A stretch of DNA of 64,000 bases from Fructilactobacillus florum DSM 22689 = JCM 16035 (GCF_001436645.1 NZ_AYZI01000001.1:124001-188000), one strand, 5' to 3'; positions 40,370 to 49,546 are shown, numbered from the stretch's first letter. Translations and numbers: made by a program. Notes: a model not told the origin generated them from the sequence alone.

Positions 40370-41003
40370 ATTTCTGATCGTAGTGGTCAATAAAGTAGAT
40401 TAAAGTTTGGAGCTCGTTCGTTAAATCAACGTTGTGGACGCGAATTCGATCTGGAACTGACAACCGGATCGACGTGAAATTCAAAATCCCCTTCACCCCA
40501 GTTTCAGCGACTTGATTCGCCACCTCCTGTGCTACTCGCGAAGGAACTGTGAGAATTGCAACCGTAATTTGCTGATCCTGTAACTGCGTCACTAGTTGCT
40601 CAATGGGATAGATAGGAACCCCGCTCTGAACCGTATTAATCTCCTGAGAATTAATGTCAAAAGCGGCCGAAATGCGGATGTTACTATCCTGATGAAAGCT
40701 AAAGTTAAGTAGAGCATGACCCAGATTACCAACCCCGACGAGTGCAACATTGGTTAGTCGATCCTGATCGAGAATATCCTTAAAAAATGCCAGCAAGTTA
40801 TCAACATCATAACCATAACCGCGCTTGCCCAAAGCCCCAAAATACGAAAAATCGCGCCGAATGGTTGCTGAGTCAACTCGAATTGCATCTGCTAATTCAT
40901 TCGATGAGACCCTTGTTTTCCCACCATCATGCAAAATATTAAGGTAGCGATAGTACAATGGTAACCGCTTGGCTGTTGCACGCGGAATCTTTGTTTCTGT
41001 CAT
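40368..41003 (-). CDS. rex: Redox-sensing transcriptional repressor Rex
   Basis: Senses the NADH/NAD ratio and represses fermentation and respiration genes when NADH is low. 211 residues. N-terminal winged helix ([25 protein letters not shown], about 33-57), followed by KRGYGY. Rossmann domain with [11 protein letters not shown] near 89-99, then a swapped C-terminal helix. ATG with GGAGGAA upstream. A Rex-like operator lies 67 bases upstream, suggesting autoregulation. hicD, an NADH-linked dehydrogenase, is elsewhere in the window. Confidence 0.97.
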   Translation of the reverse strand: MTETKIPRATAKRLPLYYRYLNILHDGGKTRVSSNELADAIRVDSATIRRDFSYFGALGKRGYGYDVDNLLAFFKDILDQDRLTNVALVGVGNLGHALLNFSFHQDSNIRISAAFDINSQEINTVQSGVPIYPIEQLVTQLQDQQITVAILTVPSRVAQEVANQVAETGVKGILNFTSIRLSVPDRIRVHNVDLTNELQTLIYFIDHYDQK

Positions 41004-41041
41004 TTAATTTCCTCCACCTGACTATTATCGAAAGCCTGATA

Positions 41042-41070
41042 AGAATTATTTTAACATAAAACAATTCTTT
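41042..41070. promoter_or_regulatory. Extended dyad around the rex -10 region
   Basis: AAGAATT...AATTCTT with inner TTTT...AAAA around a five-base centre. It encloses the extended -10 TGTTAAAAT (minus strand, 41049-41054). The dyad abuts the Rex-like site and could bind a second regulator or extend the Rex site. Confidence 0.45.
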
Positions 41071-41089
41071 GTGAAAATATTTTCAAAAA
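41070..41089 (-). promoter_or_regulatory. Rex-like operator upstream of rex
   Basis: Left half TTGTGAAAAT and right half ATTTTCAAAA form a dyad with nine of ten positions matching. The half-site TTGTGAA is that of Rex, but the halves stand two bases further apart than in the consensus TTGTGAA-N4-TTCACAA. It overlaps the expected -35 region of the rex promoter. Confidence 0.6.
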
Positions 41090-41113
41090 ATTACTGCCGT
41101 TCTGAACCTCCGT

Positions 41114-41148
41114 AAGAAAAACACTAGCCGCTGGACTAGTGTTTTTTT
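41114..41148 (-). terminator. Terminator after tsaD
   Basis: Stem AAAACACTAG/CTAGTGTTTT that begins in the last codons of tsaD; T residues follow on the minus strand. It ends the nine-gene run starting at tmk. Confidence 0.75.
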
Positions 41149-42167
41149 AATTGGATTCGTTCAAATTCTAAGCTAGGATTAGCATTTAAGTCTAGATCAG
41201 CTCGCACCTGATGCTTTTCTAACATCCAACCAGCGGCACCAATCATGGCAGCATTATCACCACAAAACTGTGCTGGCGCCATTACCAATCGGACTTGGTT
41301 GGCTACCGCGCTAGCGAGACGTTGACGTAATTCGTGATTAGCCGCAACTCCCCCAGCCAGGATCAACTGCTGTGCTGGATATTCATGGAGTGCGCGGACA
41401 GTTTTATCAACCAAGACATCCACTGCAGCTGCTTGGAAACTAGCTGCCAAATCGACTTGAGAAAGCTGTTCGTGTACCTGTTCTGCATGATGAACTCGGT
41501 TAATAAAGGAGCTTTTCAGCCCACTAAAGCTAAAATCATAGCCAGCTTCATCCTGCATTGCTCTCGGAAAAGCAAAAGTATCATGACCTTGCTGTGCCAG
41601 TTGATCGACTTGGGGTCCGGCTGGATAAGCCAACCCCATCGTCCGACCAACCTTGTCATAGGTCTCGCCAACTGCATCGTCTCTGGTTTCACCAATGATT
41701 TCAAACTGGTTCTCGGTTGGCATCCATACTAATTCCGTATGCCCACCAGAAACCACCAACGCCATGGCAGGAAATTTAATTGGTTGCACAAACTGAGCTG
41801 CATAAATATGCCCAGCAATGTGATTTACCGGTAAAAGTGGTAGATGGTGCGCCCAAGCCACCGTTTTAGCTGCTGTAACTCCCACCAGCAAAGATCCCAC
41901 TAATCCCGGTCCGTATGTAACTGCAACCGCACTCAAATCCGCATAGTCTACCTGAGCCGTTTGCAACGCCTGCTCTAGACAAATTGTAATCTGTTCGATG
42001 TGATGTCTGCTAGCGACCTCTGGAACTACTCCACCAAATCGTTGATGGCTTTTAATCTGCGTTGCCACTTCGTTAGCAAGCACTTTTCGACCATCACGAA
42101 TTACGGCCACGCTGGTTTCATCACAACTTGTTTCAAAGGCGAGAATTAAACTTGTTTTGCTCTTCAT
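41136..42167 (-). CDS. tsaD: tRNA N6-adenosine threonylcarbamoyltransferase
   Basis: Catalytic subunit that attaches threonylcarbamoyl to A37 of tRNAs reading ANN codons (t6A), with TsaB and TsaE. 343 residues from the ATG at 42167; a TTG 27 bases earlier overlaps rimI and has no better ribosome site. N-terminal [14 protein letters not shown]; metal-binding [11 protein letters not shown] (His near 114 and 118); [23 protein letters not shown] near 265. Last of tsaB-rimI-tsaD. Confidence 0.97.
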   Translation of the reverse strand: MKSKTSLILAFETSCDETSVAVIRDGRKVLANEVATQIKSHQRFGGVVPEVASRHHIEQITICLEQALQTAQVDYADLSAVAVTYGPGLVGSLLVGVTAAKTVAWAHHLPLLPVNHIAGHIYAAQFVQPIKFPAMALVVSGGHTELVWMPTENQFEIIGETRDDAVGETYDKVGRTMGLAYPAGPQVDQLAQQGHDTFAFPRAMQDEAGYDFSFSGLKSSFINRVHHAEQVHEQLSQVDLAASFQAAAVDVLVDKTVRALHEYPAQQLILAGGVAANHELRQRLASAVANQVRLVMAPAQFCGDNAAMIGAAGWMLEKHQVRADLDLNANPSLEFERIQLKKH

Positions 42168-42183
42168 TTTCAACTCACAATCA

Positions 42184-42780
42184 TTATCTACCAAAATTTT
42201 TAGAAGCTAAAACATTCCGTTTTTCCAAGTTCAACTGAAATTCAGTCAGCCCAGTTTCAGCCCGATCCTGTTTAGCTTCTTCCTTGGTCACAAAGCCCAA
42301 ATCAGTCAAAATACCCTGAGTTTTGTCATCATCATCTGAACAACAAACTAAAACTTGTTGTAACTCCATTTCACGCGCGCGTTCAATGCAAGTGGTAATT
42401 AAAAAGTAACCTAAGCCATGGTGCTGGAACTCTGGTAAGATTGCCAACGAATCAATGATACAAAGCCGTTGGTCCCGTTTGATCACAGCATCGATAAAGC
42501 CTACCAATTCATCATGATACCGTAAGATGAAATAAAAGCGATCATGATCGTTACGTAATCCAAGTTGAAACCGTTTGCGACTCCATTTGAAACGTCCTCG
42601 GCCAGCTGCCCGACTAACCTTAACAATGTCTGGAAGATCCGTTAGCGTTCCTTTCCCTAAAAAATAATGATTCCCACAGATTTCAACCTGACGATTTTTA
42701 AAAACTAGCGCATTATCAATCTTGTTTTCCAAACGATCGTTAACGTTTTTACGATACCATTCTTTAAAGGTGCTCCACAT
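42184..42780 (-). CDS. rimI: GNAT acetyltransferase, RimI-type
   Basis: 198 residues, about 40 longer than typical RimI because of an N-terminal extension (about 1-45). The GNAT core follows: [19 protein letters not shown] holds the acetyl-CoA loop (a variant of Q/RxxGxG/A). RimI acetylates ribosomal protein S18 in E. coli; the exact substrate here is unknown. Position between tsaB and tsaD matches the conserved tsaB-rimI-tsaD cluster. The ATG lies inside the tsaB end (17-base overlap), implying translational coupling. Confidence 0.85.
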   Translation of the reverse strand: MWSTFKEWYRKNVNDRLENKIDNALVFKNRQVEICGNHYFLGKGTLTDLPDIVKVSRAAGRGRFKWSRKRFQLGLRNDHDRFYFILRYHDELVGFIDAVIKRDQRLCIIDSLAILPEFQHHGLGYFLITTCIERAREMELQQVLVCCSDDDDKTQGILTDLGFVTKEEAKQDRAETGLTEFQLNLEKRNVLASKNFGR

Positions 42781-43489
42781 AATTGTGCTGTTCCTCTCCT
42801 GGATGTTCTCGTTGCCAATCTGCTTCCGCCTGGGTCAATCGCAAGTATCTTGGCACAAAATGATCTACATCGGTAACCACTGCTTGTTTCTGCCCGGCTA
42901 ATCCCAATTCTCCAGCTTGGGGAAGGGCTTTTGGTCCTGATACTACTACTGCCGTAGGAAAAGATTCCTTAATCTGATCCACAAAATGTAGCGTATCTTG
43001 ACCGACAAACAACAAGTTATCATGGAATTTTTGTAGTTCTAAAATCCACCGCGAGAATGCCACATGTCGATCAGGGAGTACCGTTTTCAAACCAGCTGGT
43101 TCGGTTTGGTAAACTCCCGAAAATACCAAGTCATTACGCGCATCAAATAATGGAACAATCAAACGATTAGTATCACTAAAGTTCAGCGCTAAAGTGGCTA
43201 AACTAGAAATTCCAACTAATTGAATCTTAAGGGTGGTCGCTAGTACTTTCCCAATCGTAACTGCAACCCGCAGACCGGTATATGAACCCGGTCCATTAGC
43301 TACGACGACTCGATCAAGGTCGGTTGGCTGCAAGTGCGCCCGCTCTAACAACTCTGCTACTAAGGGCAAGGCAAATGCGGCATGTTTTCGTTCCGTTGTA
43401 ATAGTCGTCGTTGCTAATAGCTGGTTGCCGTCCAACACCGCCGCGGTTAGCGGGCGGTTGGAGGTGTCCAGTGCCAATACTTTCATCAT
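42764..43489 (-). CDS. tsaB: t6A synthesis partner TsaB
   Basis: Non-catalytic paralogue of TsaD that forms the threonylcarbamoyl-transfer complex. 241 residues from the ATG at 43489; the adjacent ATG at 43486 is equally possible. N-terminal VLALDTSNRPLTAAVLDG; VVVANGPGSYTGLRVAVTIGK near 63-83, the signature of the family. It starts nine bases after the thioesterase gene, which is an unusual neighbour. Confidence 0.94.
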   Translation of the reverse strand: MMKVLALDTSNRPLTAAVLDGNQLLATTTITTERKHAAFALPLVAELLERAHLQPTDLDRVVVANGPGSYTGLRVAVTIGKVLATTLKIQLVGISSLATLALNFSDTNRLIVPLFDARNDLVFSGVYQTEPAGLKTVLPDRHVAFSRWILELQKFHDNLLFVGQDTLHFVDQIKESFPTAVVVSGPKALPQAGELGLAGQKQAVVTDVDHFVPRYLRLTQAEADWQREHPGEEQHNYVEHL

Positions 43490-43498
43490 TATCACTTC

Positions 43499-44251
43499 TT
43501 ATTCTAAGTTTTCCCATTTAATTTGGGCTGTCGCAGAAACTTGTTCTTGGACTAGTATTTGGTGAACCGACCAATCATAACCAGTTTCAGCAGGAAGGAC
43601 TGTTGCTCGGCTGGTAACCGCGTCACCATAACGAACTTCATCAGCAAACTTAATGCTAAATCCGACCGCCCGGTGCGCTTTTAAAAATGAAAACGGTAGG
43701 GTATCGACCATCCAACCAATATAATGAGTATTACTAACATGTCCATTAAAGTCAATATCCGAAAATCGAACCGGATAATTAGTACTAATAACCTCTTCTG
43801 AAGGTAATTTTTGGATCTTTTGCATCCGCCCAATTCGATGAACTCGTTCACTGCCGTATGGCGTCACCATCTCCGGATTTATTTTTACCATCTTGCGAGT
43901 TTTTAAATCCATCGTTACCCAAAGGCTAGTAACTGAAACTAACAACTGACCATCAGTAGTACGAGCCCAAAAATTACGCCGCGCAAAATTATTGGTATAT
44001 TCAGAGCCTTGGGTTGAAACTTCCAGGCGTTCATTGGCGCGTGGCAAGCGCATAATAGTGACGTCGTATTGAATTACAACCCAGGTAGCCCCCGCTTGTT
44101 GGACTCGATTAATTCCAACTGCCAAATCATTAGACTGATCCTCAGAAACTTGCACAATGGTATCAATTAAATACTGCAGATTAATATCACCATGAAGATC
44201 TGTTTCAAAATTTGCAACCTGAACCGGTTCTGAAAAAATTTTTGCTACCAT
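43499..44251 (-). CDS. Acyl-ACP thioesterase
   Basis: Hydrolyses acyl-acyl-carrier-protein to release free fatty acid (FatA/FatB family, PF01643). 250 residues with two hotdog domains. The first covers about 1-130. The second has the catalytic DIDFNGHVSNTHYIGW segment near 168-183, holding the Asp/Asn/His set of the family. Standalone acyl-ACP thioesterases are known in lactobacilli and clostridia. It sits between rsmI (15 bases) and tsaB (9 bases) on the same strand, so probably in the tmk-tsaD transcript; fatty-acid synthesis genes are not nearby. Confidence 0.9.
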   Translation of the reverse strand: MVAKIFSEPVQVANFETDLHGDINLQYLIDTIVQVSEDQSNDLAVGINRVQQAGATWVVIQYDVTIMRLPRANERLEVSTQGSEYTNNFARRNFWARTTDGQLLVSVTSLWVTMDLKTRKMVKINPEMVTPYGSERVHRIGRMQKIQKLPSEEVISTNYPVRFSDIDFNGHVSNTHYIGWMVDTLPFSFLKAHRAVGFSIKFADEVRYGDAVTSRATVLPAETGYDWSVHQILVQEQVSATAQIKWENLE

Positions 44252-44266
44252 AATACATTAACGCTC

Positions 44267-45145
44267 CTAAGTAAGCTGATGATATTCATTGTATACATCT
44301 TGTCGAACTACCTGGTTTAACTTTGCTACTTGCTTAATGGCTTCATTTGGTTTTGCTCCGTGGTTAATTAATGCTTGCACTTGTGCTCTCAAGGTCAGTT
44401 TAGCCATCGGGTTAACCGGCTGATCCGGTTCTTGATTAGAATTACCTGCAACCAAAATCACAAACTCACCCCGAATGTTAGTCGCTTCACTCCAGACCAC
44501 GAGCTCACTTAAGGTTCCCCGCACGTATTCTTCGTGCCGCTTAGTAAGTTCACGTCCCAACGCTGCATCCCGATCTCCCAGAACCTGCAGAAGTTGCTTT
44601 AATGTTTGCTTAAGTCGATGGGGAGCCTCATAAAAAATCAAAGTTGCTGTAATCGACTGTAAGTGTTGTAACTCGGTTCGTTGCTCTCGGGGTTTCCGTT
44701 TTAAAAAACCATAAAACATAAACGGTTGCGCCGGCAACCCGGAAGCAATTAAACTCGTTAATCCAGCATTTGCTCCTGGCAGGCTCACCACTGGGATTTG
44801 GTGCGTTAGACATTGCTGCACCAAATCCTGCCCTGGATCACTGATTGAGGGCATTCCTGCATCACTAACTTGGGCAATCGTCTGCCCCATTTTCAATTTT
44901 TGGATTAATTCTGGAGTTCGTGTGGTTGCGTTATGCTCATGAAAACTAATTTGTTTAGTTTTAATCTCAAAATGATTTAATAGCTTTTGCGTGTTGCGGG
45001 TATCTTCTGCAGCAATTAAATCTACTAATTTTAAAATCCGTAAAGCCCGCAAGGTAATGTCTTCGAGGTTGCCAATCGGAGTGGGGACTAAATATAAAGT
45101 TCCCATCGTCATGGACTTAAAACTAGATTGCGTCTGAAGCGTCAT
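44267..45145 (-). CDS. rsmI: 16S rRNA 2'-O-methyltransferase RsmI
   Basis: Methylates the ribose of C1402 of 16S rRNA in the P site. 292 residues. SAM-binding tetrapyrrole-methylase fold: GTLYLVPTPIGNLEDITLRAL, DLIAAEDTRNTQKLL, SDAGMPSISDPG (near 97-108), and SLPGANAGLTSLIASG. The N-terminal 14 residues before GTLYLVP are longer than usual, but GGGAG nine bases before 45145 supports this ATG. It starts three bases after yabA, as in Bacillus. Confidence 0.96.
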   Translation of the reverse strand: MTLQTQSSFKSMTMGTLYLVPTPIGNLEDITLRALRILKLVDLIAAEDTRNTQKLLNHFEIKTKQISFHEHNATTRTPELIQKLKMGQTIAQVSDAGMPSISDPGQDLVQQCLTHQIPVVSLPGANAGLTSLIASGLPAQPFMFYGFLKRKPREQRTELQHLQSITATLIFYEAPHRLKQTLKQLLQVLGDRDAALGRELTKRHEEYVRGTLSELVVWSEATNIRGEFVILVAGNSNQEPDQPVNPMAKLTLRAQVQALINHGAKPNEAIKQVAKLNQVVRQDVYNEYHQLT

Positions 45146-45148
45146 CAG

Positions 45149-45463
45149 CTATCGCTCCCCGTAAATAATTTCCGTACAAAAGATACAACTTTCATTTTGT
45201 AATCGGCTTTTACCATAATACTGATTACAAATATGATAACCGTCATTATAAAGTTTCTCTAAATTTTGCTTTGATTTGGAAAGTACTTGCACACCCTGAT
45301 GCTTTTTTTCATGGGCATCCAATAAATCATGCAGGTGCTGGTTTTCAATCCGAAGCTCCTCATTTTCTGCCAACATCTTCACCACCTGGTGCTGCATGGT
45401 TGCGAGATTGGCAGTCAACTGCTTGAACTCCATTATTAAATCATCAGTGTTTTCAGTCGGCAA
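45149..45463 (-). CDS. yabA: Replication initiation control protein YabA
   Basis: Binds DnaA and DnaN to restrain over-initiation of replication. 104 residues. N-terminal leucine-zipper coiled coil (about 10-60), then a C-terminal zinc-binding domain with Y-H-x-C (YHICNQYYG) and CIFC (SCIFCTEII). The start is taken as TTG at 45463, with AAGGA about ten bases upstream. An ATG ten codons downstream is the alternative. It sits between holB and rsmI in conserved order. Confidence 0.92.
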   Translation of the reverse strand: MPTENTDDLIMEFKQLTANLATMQHQVVKMLAENEELRIENQHLHDLLDAHEKKHQGVQVLSKSKQNLEKLYNDGYHICNQYYGKSRLQNESCIFCTEIIYGER

Positions 45464-45483
45464 AATTGGTCATTCCTTTCACA

Positions 45484-46497
45484 TTACTGAAATTCCCTAA
45501 GGCTTTTAAGCGTAATTGCTTCTAAAATATTTTGAAAACTAACGTTATTTTGCTGAAAACGACTAATGGTTAAAACATTTTCAATAATAGCGATTAGTTG
45601 CTGATCAGACAAGGAGTTTGCTGCTTGCTGCATCATTTTGTAATCATCACCAAAAGCCAGCTGTTCCGAACCAGTGCCTTGATATTTAACTTGAAGGACC
45701 TCTTGAAAGAGGAAACAAATCATTTGAATTGTAACGTCTTGATCATTACGATCTCTCATCAGCGGCACCAGATTGGTTTGAACCGTTAAAAAAGCCTGCC
45801 AATCACCCTGGAGCAGCCAGCGAAACCAACGCTCTAACCCCTGCTTACTCTTTACAATCCAGTCGTCCTCTGTGAGTCGCTCAATTTGTCGAGCATCACT
45901 AGTCAAGTTTAACAGTAATTGGATTGTACTGTGAGGTAAGGGACCCTGCTTTAACTTAGTTTTTAGCTCCGCTTGATCTTGAACAGCTAATTCCACTACT
46001 TGTGTCCGTGAAATAATGGTTGGCAATAAGCGGTGGTAATTATTTGTCAACAAAAAGACCGTTACGTGCGTGGGGGGTTCTTCTAATGACTTTAATAAAC
46101 TATTAGCCGCTTCCGTCGTCATGGTTTCGGCTTCAGAAATAATAAACACCTTTTGTTGTCCTTCAACCGCACTCTTAGAAAATTCGCGGCGAACCTCTCG
46201 AATCTGGTCAACTTTCAAACTGCTCCCGGTTGGTTTCACCATTAAAACATCCGGATGCTCCCCGGCTGCAATTCGCAAACATTCGTTGCATTTACCGCAA
46301 GGAACCCCAGTTGCTTGCACATTACTACAAAATAGTCGCATGGTGAGTAGCAACGCTAAATTTTTTTTACCGACGCCACTAGTTCCGCTAAACAAATAAG
46401 CATGACTTAACTCATGCTTAGCAATTACTTGTAAGAAGTGATGCTCTAACTCCGGTTGTTGCATTTCTACTGCCGTCAACACTTGAGCCGCTTTCAT
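45484..46497 (-). CDS. holB: DNA polymerase III delta-prime subunit
   Basis: Clamp-loader subunit that works with DnaX and HolA to load the beta clamp. 337 residues. AAA+ fold with FSGTSGVGKKNLALLL (P-loop-like, near 37-52), a Cys4 zinc site (C..CGKC..C), EAETMTTEAANSLLKSLEEPP, and SRT sensor TIISRTQVVEL. ATG start with GGAG upstream. The order tmk-darA-holB-yabA is that of Bacillus. Confidence 0.95.
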   Translation of the reverse strand: MKAAQVLTAVEMQQPELEHHFLQVIAKHELSHAYLFSGTSGVGKKNLALLLTMRLFCSNVQATGVPCGKCNECLRIAAGEHPDVLMVKPTGSSLKVDQIREVRREFSKSAVEGQQKVFIISEAETMTTEAANSLLKSLEEPPTHVTVFLLTNNYHRLLPTIISRTQVVELAVQDQAELKTKLKQGPLPHSTIQLLLNLTSDARQIERLTEDDWIVKSKQGLERWFRWLLQGDWQAFLTVQTNLVPLMRDRNDQDVTIQMICFLFQEVLQVKYQGTGSEQLAFGDDYKMMQQAANSLSDQQLIAIIENVLTISRFQQNNVSFQNILEAITLKSLREFQ

Positions 46498-46508
46498 GGT
46501 CTCGTCTC

Positions 46509-46835
46509 CTAAAAATGATAAAAATTATCCATGGGCAGCACCATGACTGTTGCTCCGCCAACTTGTACTTCAACCGGGTATGACGTATCACTAATACTTC
46601 CGACTAGGTTAATCGGTGGGGTCACGTACTGTGAGCGTGCCTGACAAACTTCCTTAATGGTATCTAGGACTTCCTTAACCCGTTGATCCTCAATTCCAAT
46701 TAAATACGTGATATTTTTAGCCTTCAAAAAACCACCCTTAGTTGCTAACTGCGTTGCAATGATTTTTTGGTGGTTAAGCTGATTTTGTAGCTTGGTAGAA
46801 TCTTTTTCCTGAACAATTGCTACCACAAGTTTCAT
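46509..46835 (-). CDS. darA: Cyclic-di-AMP receptor DarA (PstA/YaaQ)
   Basis: PII-like trimeric protein that binds c-di-AMP; its downstream target is still unclear. 108 residues: MKLVVAIVQEKDSTKL at the start, the T/B-loop region with TKGGFLKAKNITYLIGIED (about 32-50), and a C-terminal GGATVMVLPMDNFYHF. It lies between tmk and holB, each 11 bases away. The KimA-like transporter at 36301-38139 may belong to the same second-messenger network. Confidence 0.93.
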   Translation of the reverse strand: MKLVVAIVQEKDSTKLQNQLNHQKIIATQLATKGGFLKAKNITYLIGIEDQRVKEVLDTIKEVCQARSQYVTPPINLVGSISDTSYPVEVQVGGATVMVLPMDNFYHF

Positions 46836-46846
46836 AAGCGTCTCCT

Positions 46847-47485
46847 TTACAAAAAATAGGATGCAAACTGTTGCGAAATTACCGCTAAAACTTTTTGAGT
46901 TACTACTGCAACTGGCTGCGTGGCATCAATCACAACCATTCGCTGGGGATTATTAGCGGCAATTTTATCATAGGCTGTCTGAACCCGCACATAAAAATCA
47001 CGTTGTTGCTGGTCTAATTGATTTTGCTGCTTTGTTTCTCGGGTTTGAATGCGTTCCAGTGCCACCGCAACGGGTAATTTTAAGTAAAAAGTCAAGGTTG
47101 GTAGCACTCCCTCCGTCGCGAACTGATTCATTTCCAGGATATTTTCAATTCCCAGCTGCTGACCACCGCCTTGATACGCTAGTGAACTATCGAGATATCG
47201 GTCACATAAAATCAGTTGATTATTATGAAGCGCTGGTAAAATCCGCCGTGTAAGGTGTTGTCGGCGAGCTGCTGCAAAGAGGAGTGCCGTACTCCGTGGA
47301 TCCAATGCGTTATTGTGATCAAAAATAAAAGAGCGAATCTGTTCGGCCAGTTGATCTCCGCCAGGTTCCCGAGTGGTGACCAGCTGCGCCCCCAATCGGG
47401 GAATTAGATCCTGAACAACCTGCTGCATTACCGTCGTTTTTCCAGAGCCATCGAGACCTTCAAATGTGATAAGCTTCCCTGTCAT
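46847..47485 (-). CDS. tmk: Thymidylate kinase
   Basis: Phosphorylates dTMP to dTDP. 212 residues. Walker A FEGLDGSGKTTVMQQV at the N-terminus, TREPGGDQLAEQIR (DR/EPGG motif), and CDRYLDSSLAYQGGG (near 95-110). First gene of the run to tsaD, with a probable promoter at 47512-47541. Confidence 0.97.
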   Translation of the reverse strand: MTGKLITFEGLDGSGKTTVMQQVVQDLIPRLGAQLVTTREPGGDQLAEQIRSFIFDHNNALDPRSTALLFAAARRQHLTRRILPALHNNQLILCDRYLDSSLAYQGGGQQLGIENILEMNQFATEGVLPTLTFYLKLPVAVALERIQTRETKQQNQLDQQQRDFYVRVQTAYDKIAANNPQRMVVIDATQPVAVVTQKVLAVISQQFASYFL

Positions 47486-47511
47486 CTGTTTTGCCGTCCA
47501 ATCATTAATCT

Positions 47512-47541
47512 AATCTAATTGTACTTTAAAATCGTTGTCTA
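47512..47541 (-). promoter_or_regulatory. Possible promoter of the tmk gene run
   Basis: TAGACA, 18 bases, TAGATT on the minus strand, 27 bases before the tmk ATG and just after the terminator of the ABC transporter gene. A shifted TAGATT lies five bases downstream. Confidence 0.4.
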
Positions 47542-47563
47542 TTCTAGTTAAACTGTTTCCAAA

Positions 47564-47593
47564 CAAAAAAGGCTGATTAATCTCAGCCTTTTT
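47564..47593 (-). terminator. Terminator after the MacB-type ABC transporter gene
   Basis: Stem AAAGGCTGA/TCAGCCTTT with AT tracts; T run on the minus strand. Confidence 0.8.
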
Positions 47594-47597
47594 AAAA

Positions 47598-49535
47598 TCA
47601 TTCTGCACTTAAGCTTACCACTGGGTCAACTCGCGCAGCCTTTAATGCAGGTGCTAACGCTGCCAGTAAACAAATTACCACCGAAACAATTACTCCAAAG
47701 AGTACATTTCCAACACTAATTTGCATTAGTGAGTAGTGAATCCCAGAATTAGTGAGATGATTAATCCCCAATTCTAAGACATAGGCTAAAATCACTGCGA
47801 TAAGTGATGCAAAAAATCCTAGGATGGCCGCCTCAAAAATAAAGAGGTGCCGAATATTTCGTTTAGTAAAGCCCAAAGCCCGTAAAATTCCAATTTCTTG
47901 GGTTCGTTCAGAAACACTGATATATAGAACTACAATGATCATAATGGTAGAAACTAATAATGAGATCGCAGCAATTGAAGTCAACACTCCCACTGCAATG
48001 TTAACATACGTATTCAAAGTCGATACAATGCTACCAGCTCCAGTAATTTGAAAATCAGCTTTGCCGGTACTACTGTGTAAAGCTTTTATTTTATTTTGAA
48101 CCGGCTCCACATTTTTTACTCCGCCGGCAATATCAACCGACAAAAAGTTTGGACTAAAGTCCACCCCACCGGCACGATACATCGAAGCCAACGTATCATA
48201 AGAAATCACTGCTGGCGTGCCACTTAAGCTATCAGAAACGCCACTTATTGTAACTTCTTGCTGTAAAATTTTAGGTTGCGCCTGACTGCCCCCTGCATTA
48301 ATGTACAGCATCAGCTTGTTTCCTTTAACAGCGTATGGATTCTTTTTGTTGATTTTTTGGGCGTCGCCCTTACTAATGAGAATTTCATTTTTACCGGGGA
48401 TTTTCCCCGTCTTGATATTCTTCGTCTTGATGGTGTGATCGTAAGTTTGAATGGTTTGCAGATGGATATTCTTGTTGCCTTGGCGAAGCTGACCACCAGT
48501 GACTGCAAAATAACCCTTTGAAACACTTTTTACATGCTTAATTTTTTCTAATTTTTTCTGGTCCTGGTTGGTTAGTTTGATCTGTTTTGTCTGATCGTCC
48601 CCCGTTTTTTTAGTCACTTGAATCGTGTTAGGGTTGATTTGCGAGTAAATCTCATGGTTAATATATCCCTTTGCTCCATTACCCAGCCCCAACATGATAA
48701 TCACACTAAAAATACCAATGGCTGCACCAATCATAATCAAAATATTTCGTTTCAGATTATAGCAAAAATGTTCCCAGGCCATCCTGAACATGGCGAATGA
48801 GCTAGCTACCTTAGAATGGAATGAGTTGTTTTCTTGAACAACTGGGAATGGATCTTTTAGCTGATGATCACTATCAATCACTCCATTTGCCAGATGGACA
48901 ATTCGCGTCCCATAGTCGGCTACGATTTGTGAATGAGTAACCGCAATGACTAACTTGCCAGACTTAGCAATGTCATTCATCAGCTTCAAAATCTCATCAG
49001 TATTCTGGGCATCGAGTGCTCCAGTAGGTTCATCTGCGATAATGATTTCAGGATCTGCTGCTAACGCTCTCGCAATCGAAACTCGTTGCTTTTGACCTCC
49101 CGAAAGCTGGTTAGGATATTTATTTTGATGATCAGCCAGCCCAACTTGTTTTAACAAATCACGAGCCCGCTGTTCTTGTTCTTGTTTATTCATCGTAGTC
49201 ATCTCAAGCGCTACGATTACATTTTCTTTAACCGTTAGATGACTAACTAAATTAAAACTTTGAAAAATGAACCCAATGGTACTCCGCCGGTACTCATCCA
49301 ACTGTTGGCTAGTCTCGCGTTTGAGCGACTTTCCATTTAACAGCACATCTCCTTGATAGTTACCATCGAGACCAGCAATGATATTCATTAAAGTGGTCTT
49401 TCCCCCACCAGATTCGCCTAAGATGGAAACAAATTCTCCCTTAGAAAACTGGAGGTTGATTCCATTTAAAACTTGAAAATGTTGATTATCAACTTCATAA
49501 CTTTTCTTAATATCCTTTAGTTCTAGATACGCCAT
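47598..49535 (-). CDS. MacB-type ABC transporter, ATPase-permease fusion
   Basis: 645 residues. An N-terminal ABC ATPase (about 1-225: Walker A GESGGGKTT, signature LSGGQKQR, Walker B IIIADEPTGALD) is fused to a permease with a first membrane helix near 262-285, a large extracellular MacB-PCD-like domain (about 290-510) and three C-terminal helices (about 515-635, FtsX fold). MacB-like systems use mechanical force on envelope substrates or export peptides/antibiotics; no fusion protein or bacteriocin gene is adjacent. It lies 11 bases after yaaL. This position between yaaL and tmk is unusual. Confidence 0.88.
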   Translation of the reverse strand: MAYLELKDIKKSYEVDNQHFQVLNGINLQFSKGEFVSILGESGGGKTTLMNIIAGLDGNYQGDVLLNGKSLKRETSQQLDEYRRSTIGFIFQSFNLVSHLTVKENVIVALEMTTMNKQEQEQRARDLLKQVGLADHQNKYPNQLSGGQKQRVSIARALAADPEIIIADEPTGALDAQNTDEILKLMNDIAKSGKLVIAVTHSQIVADYGTRIVHLANGVIDSDHQLKDPFPVVQENNSFHSKVASSFAMFRMAWEHFCYNLKRNILIMIGAAIGIFSVIIMLGLGNGAKGYINHEIYSQINPNTIQVTKKTGDDQTKQIKLTNQDQKKLEKIKHVKSVSKGYFAVTGGQLRQGNKNIHLQTIQTYDHTIKTKNIKTGKIPGKNEILISKGDAQKINKKNPYAVKGNKLMLYINAGGSQAQPKILQQEVTISGVSDSLSGTPAVISYDTLASMYRAGGVDFSPNFLSVDIAGGVKNVEPVQNKIKALHSSTGKADFQITGAGSIVSTLNTYVNIAVGVLTSIAAISLLVSTIMIIVVLYISVSERTQEIGILRALGFTKRNIRHLFIFEAAILGFFASLIAVILAYVLELGINHLTNSGIHYSLMQISVGNVLFGVIVSVVICLLAALAPALKAARVDPVVSLSAE

Positions 49536-49546
49536 TACTTGCTCCT

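Noticed and set aside
47598-49535. Relocated ftsEX
   Set aside because: ATPase and permease are fused in one protein with a large extracellular MacB-type domain, unlike the separate FtsE and FtsX proteins.
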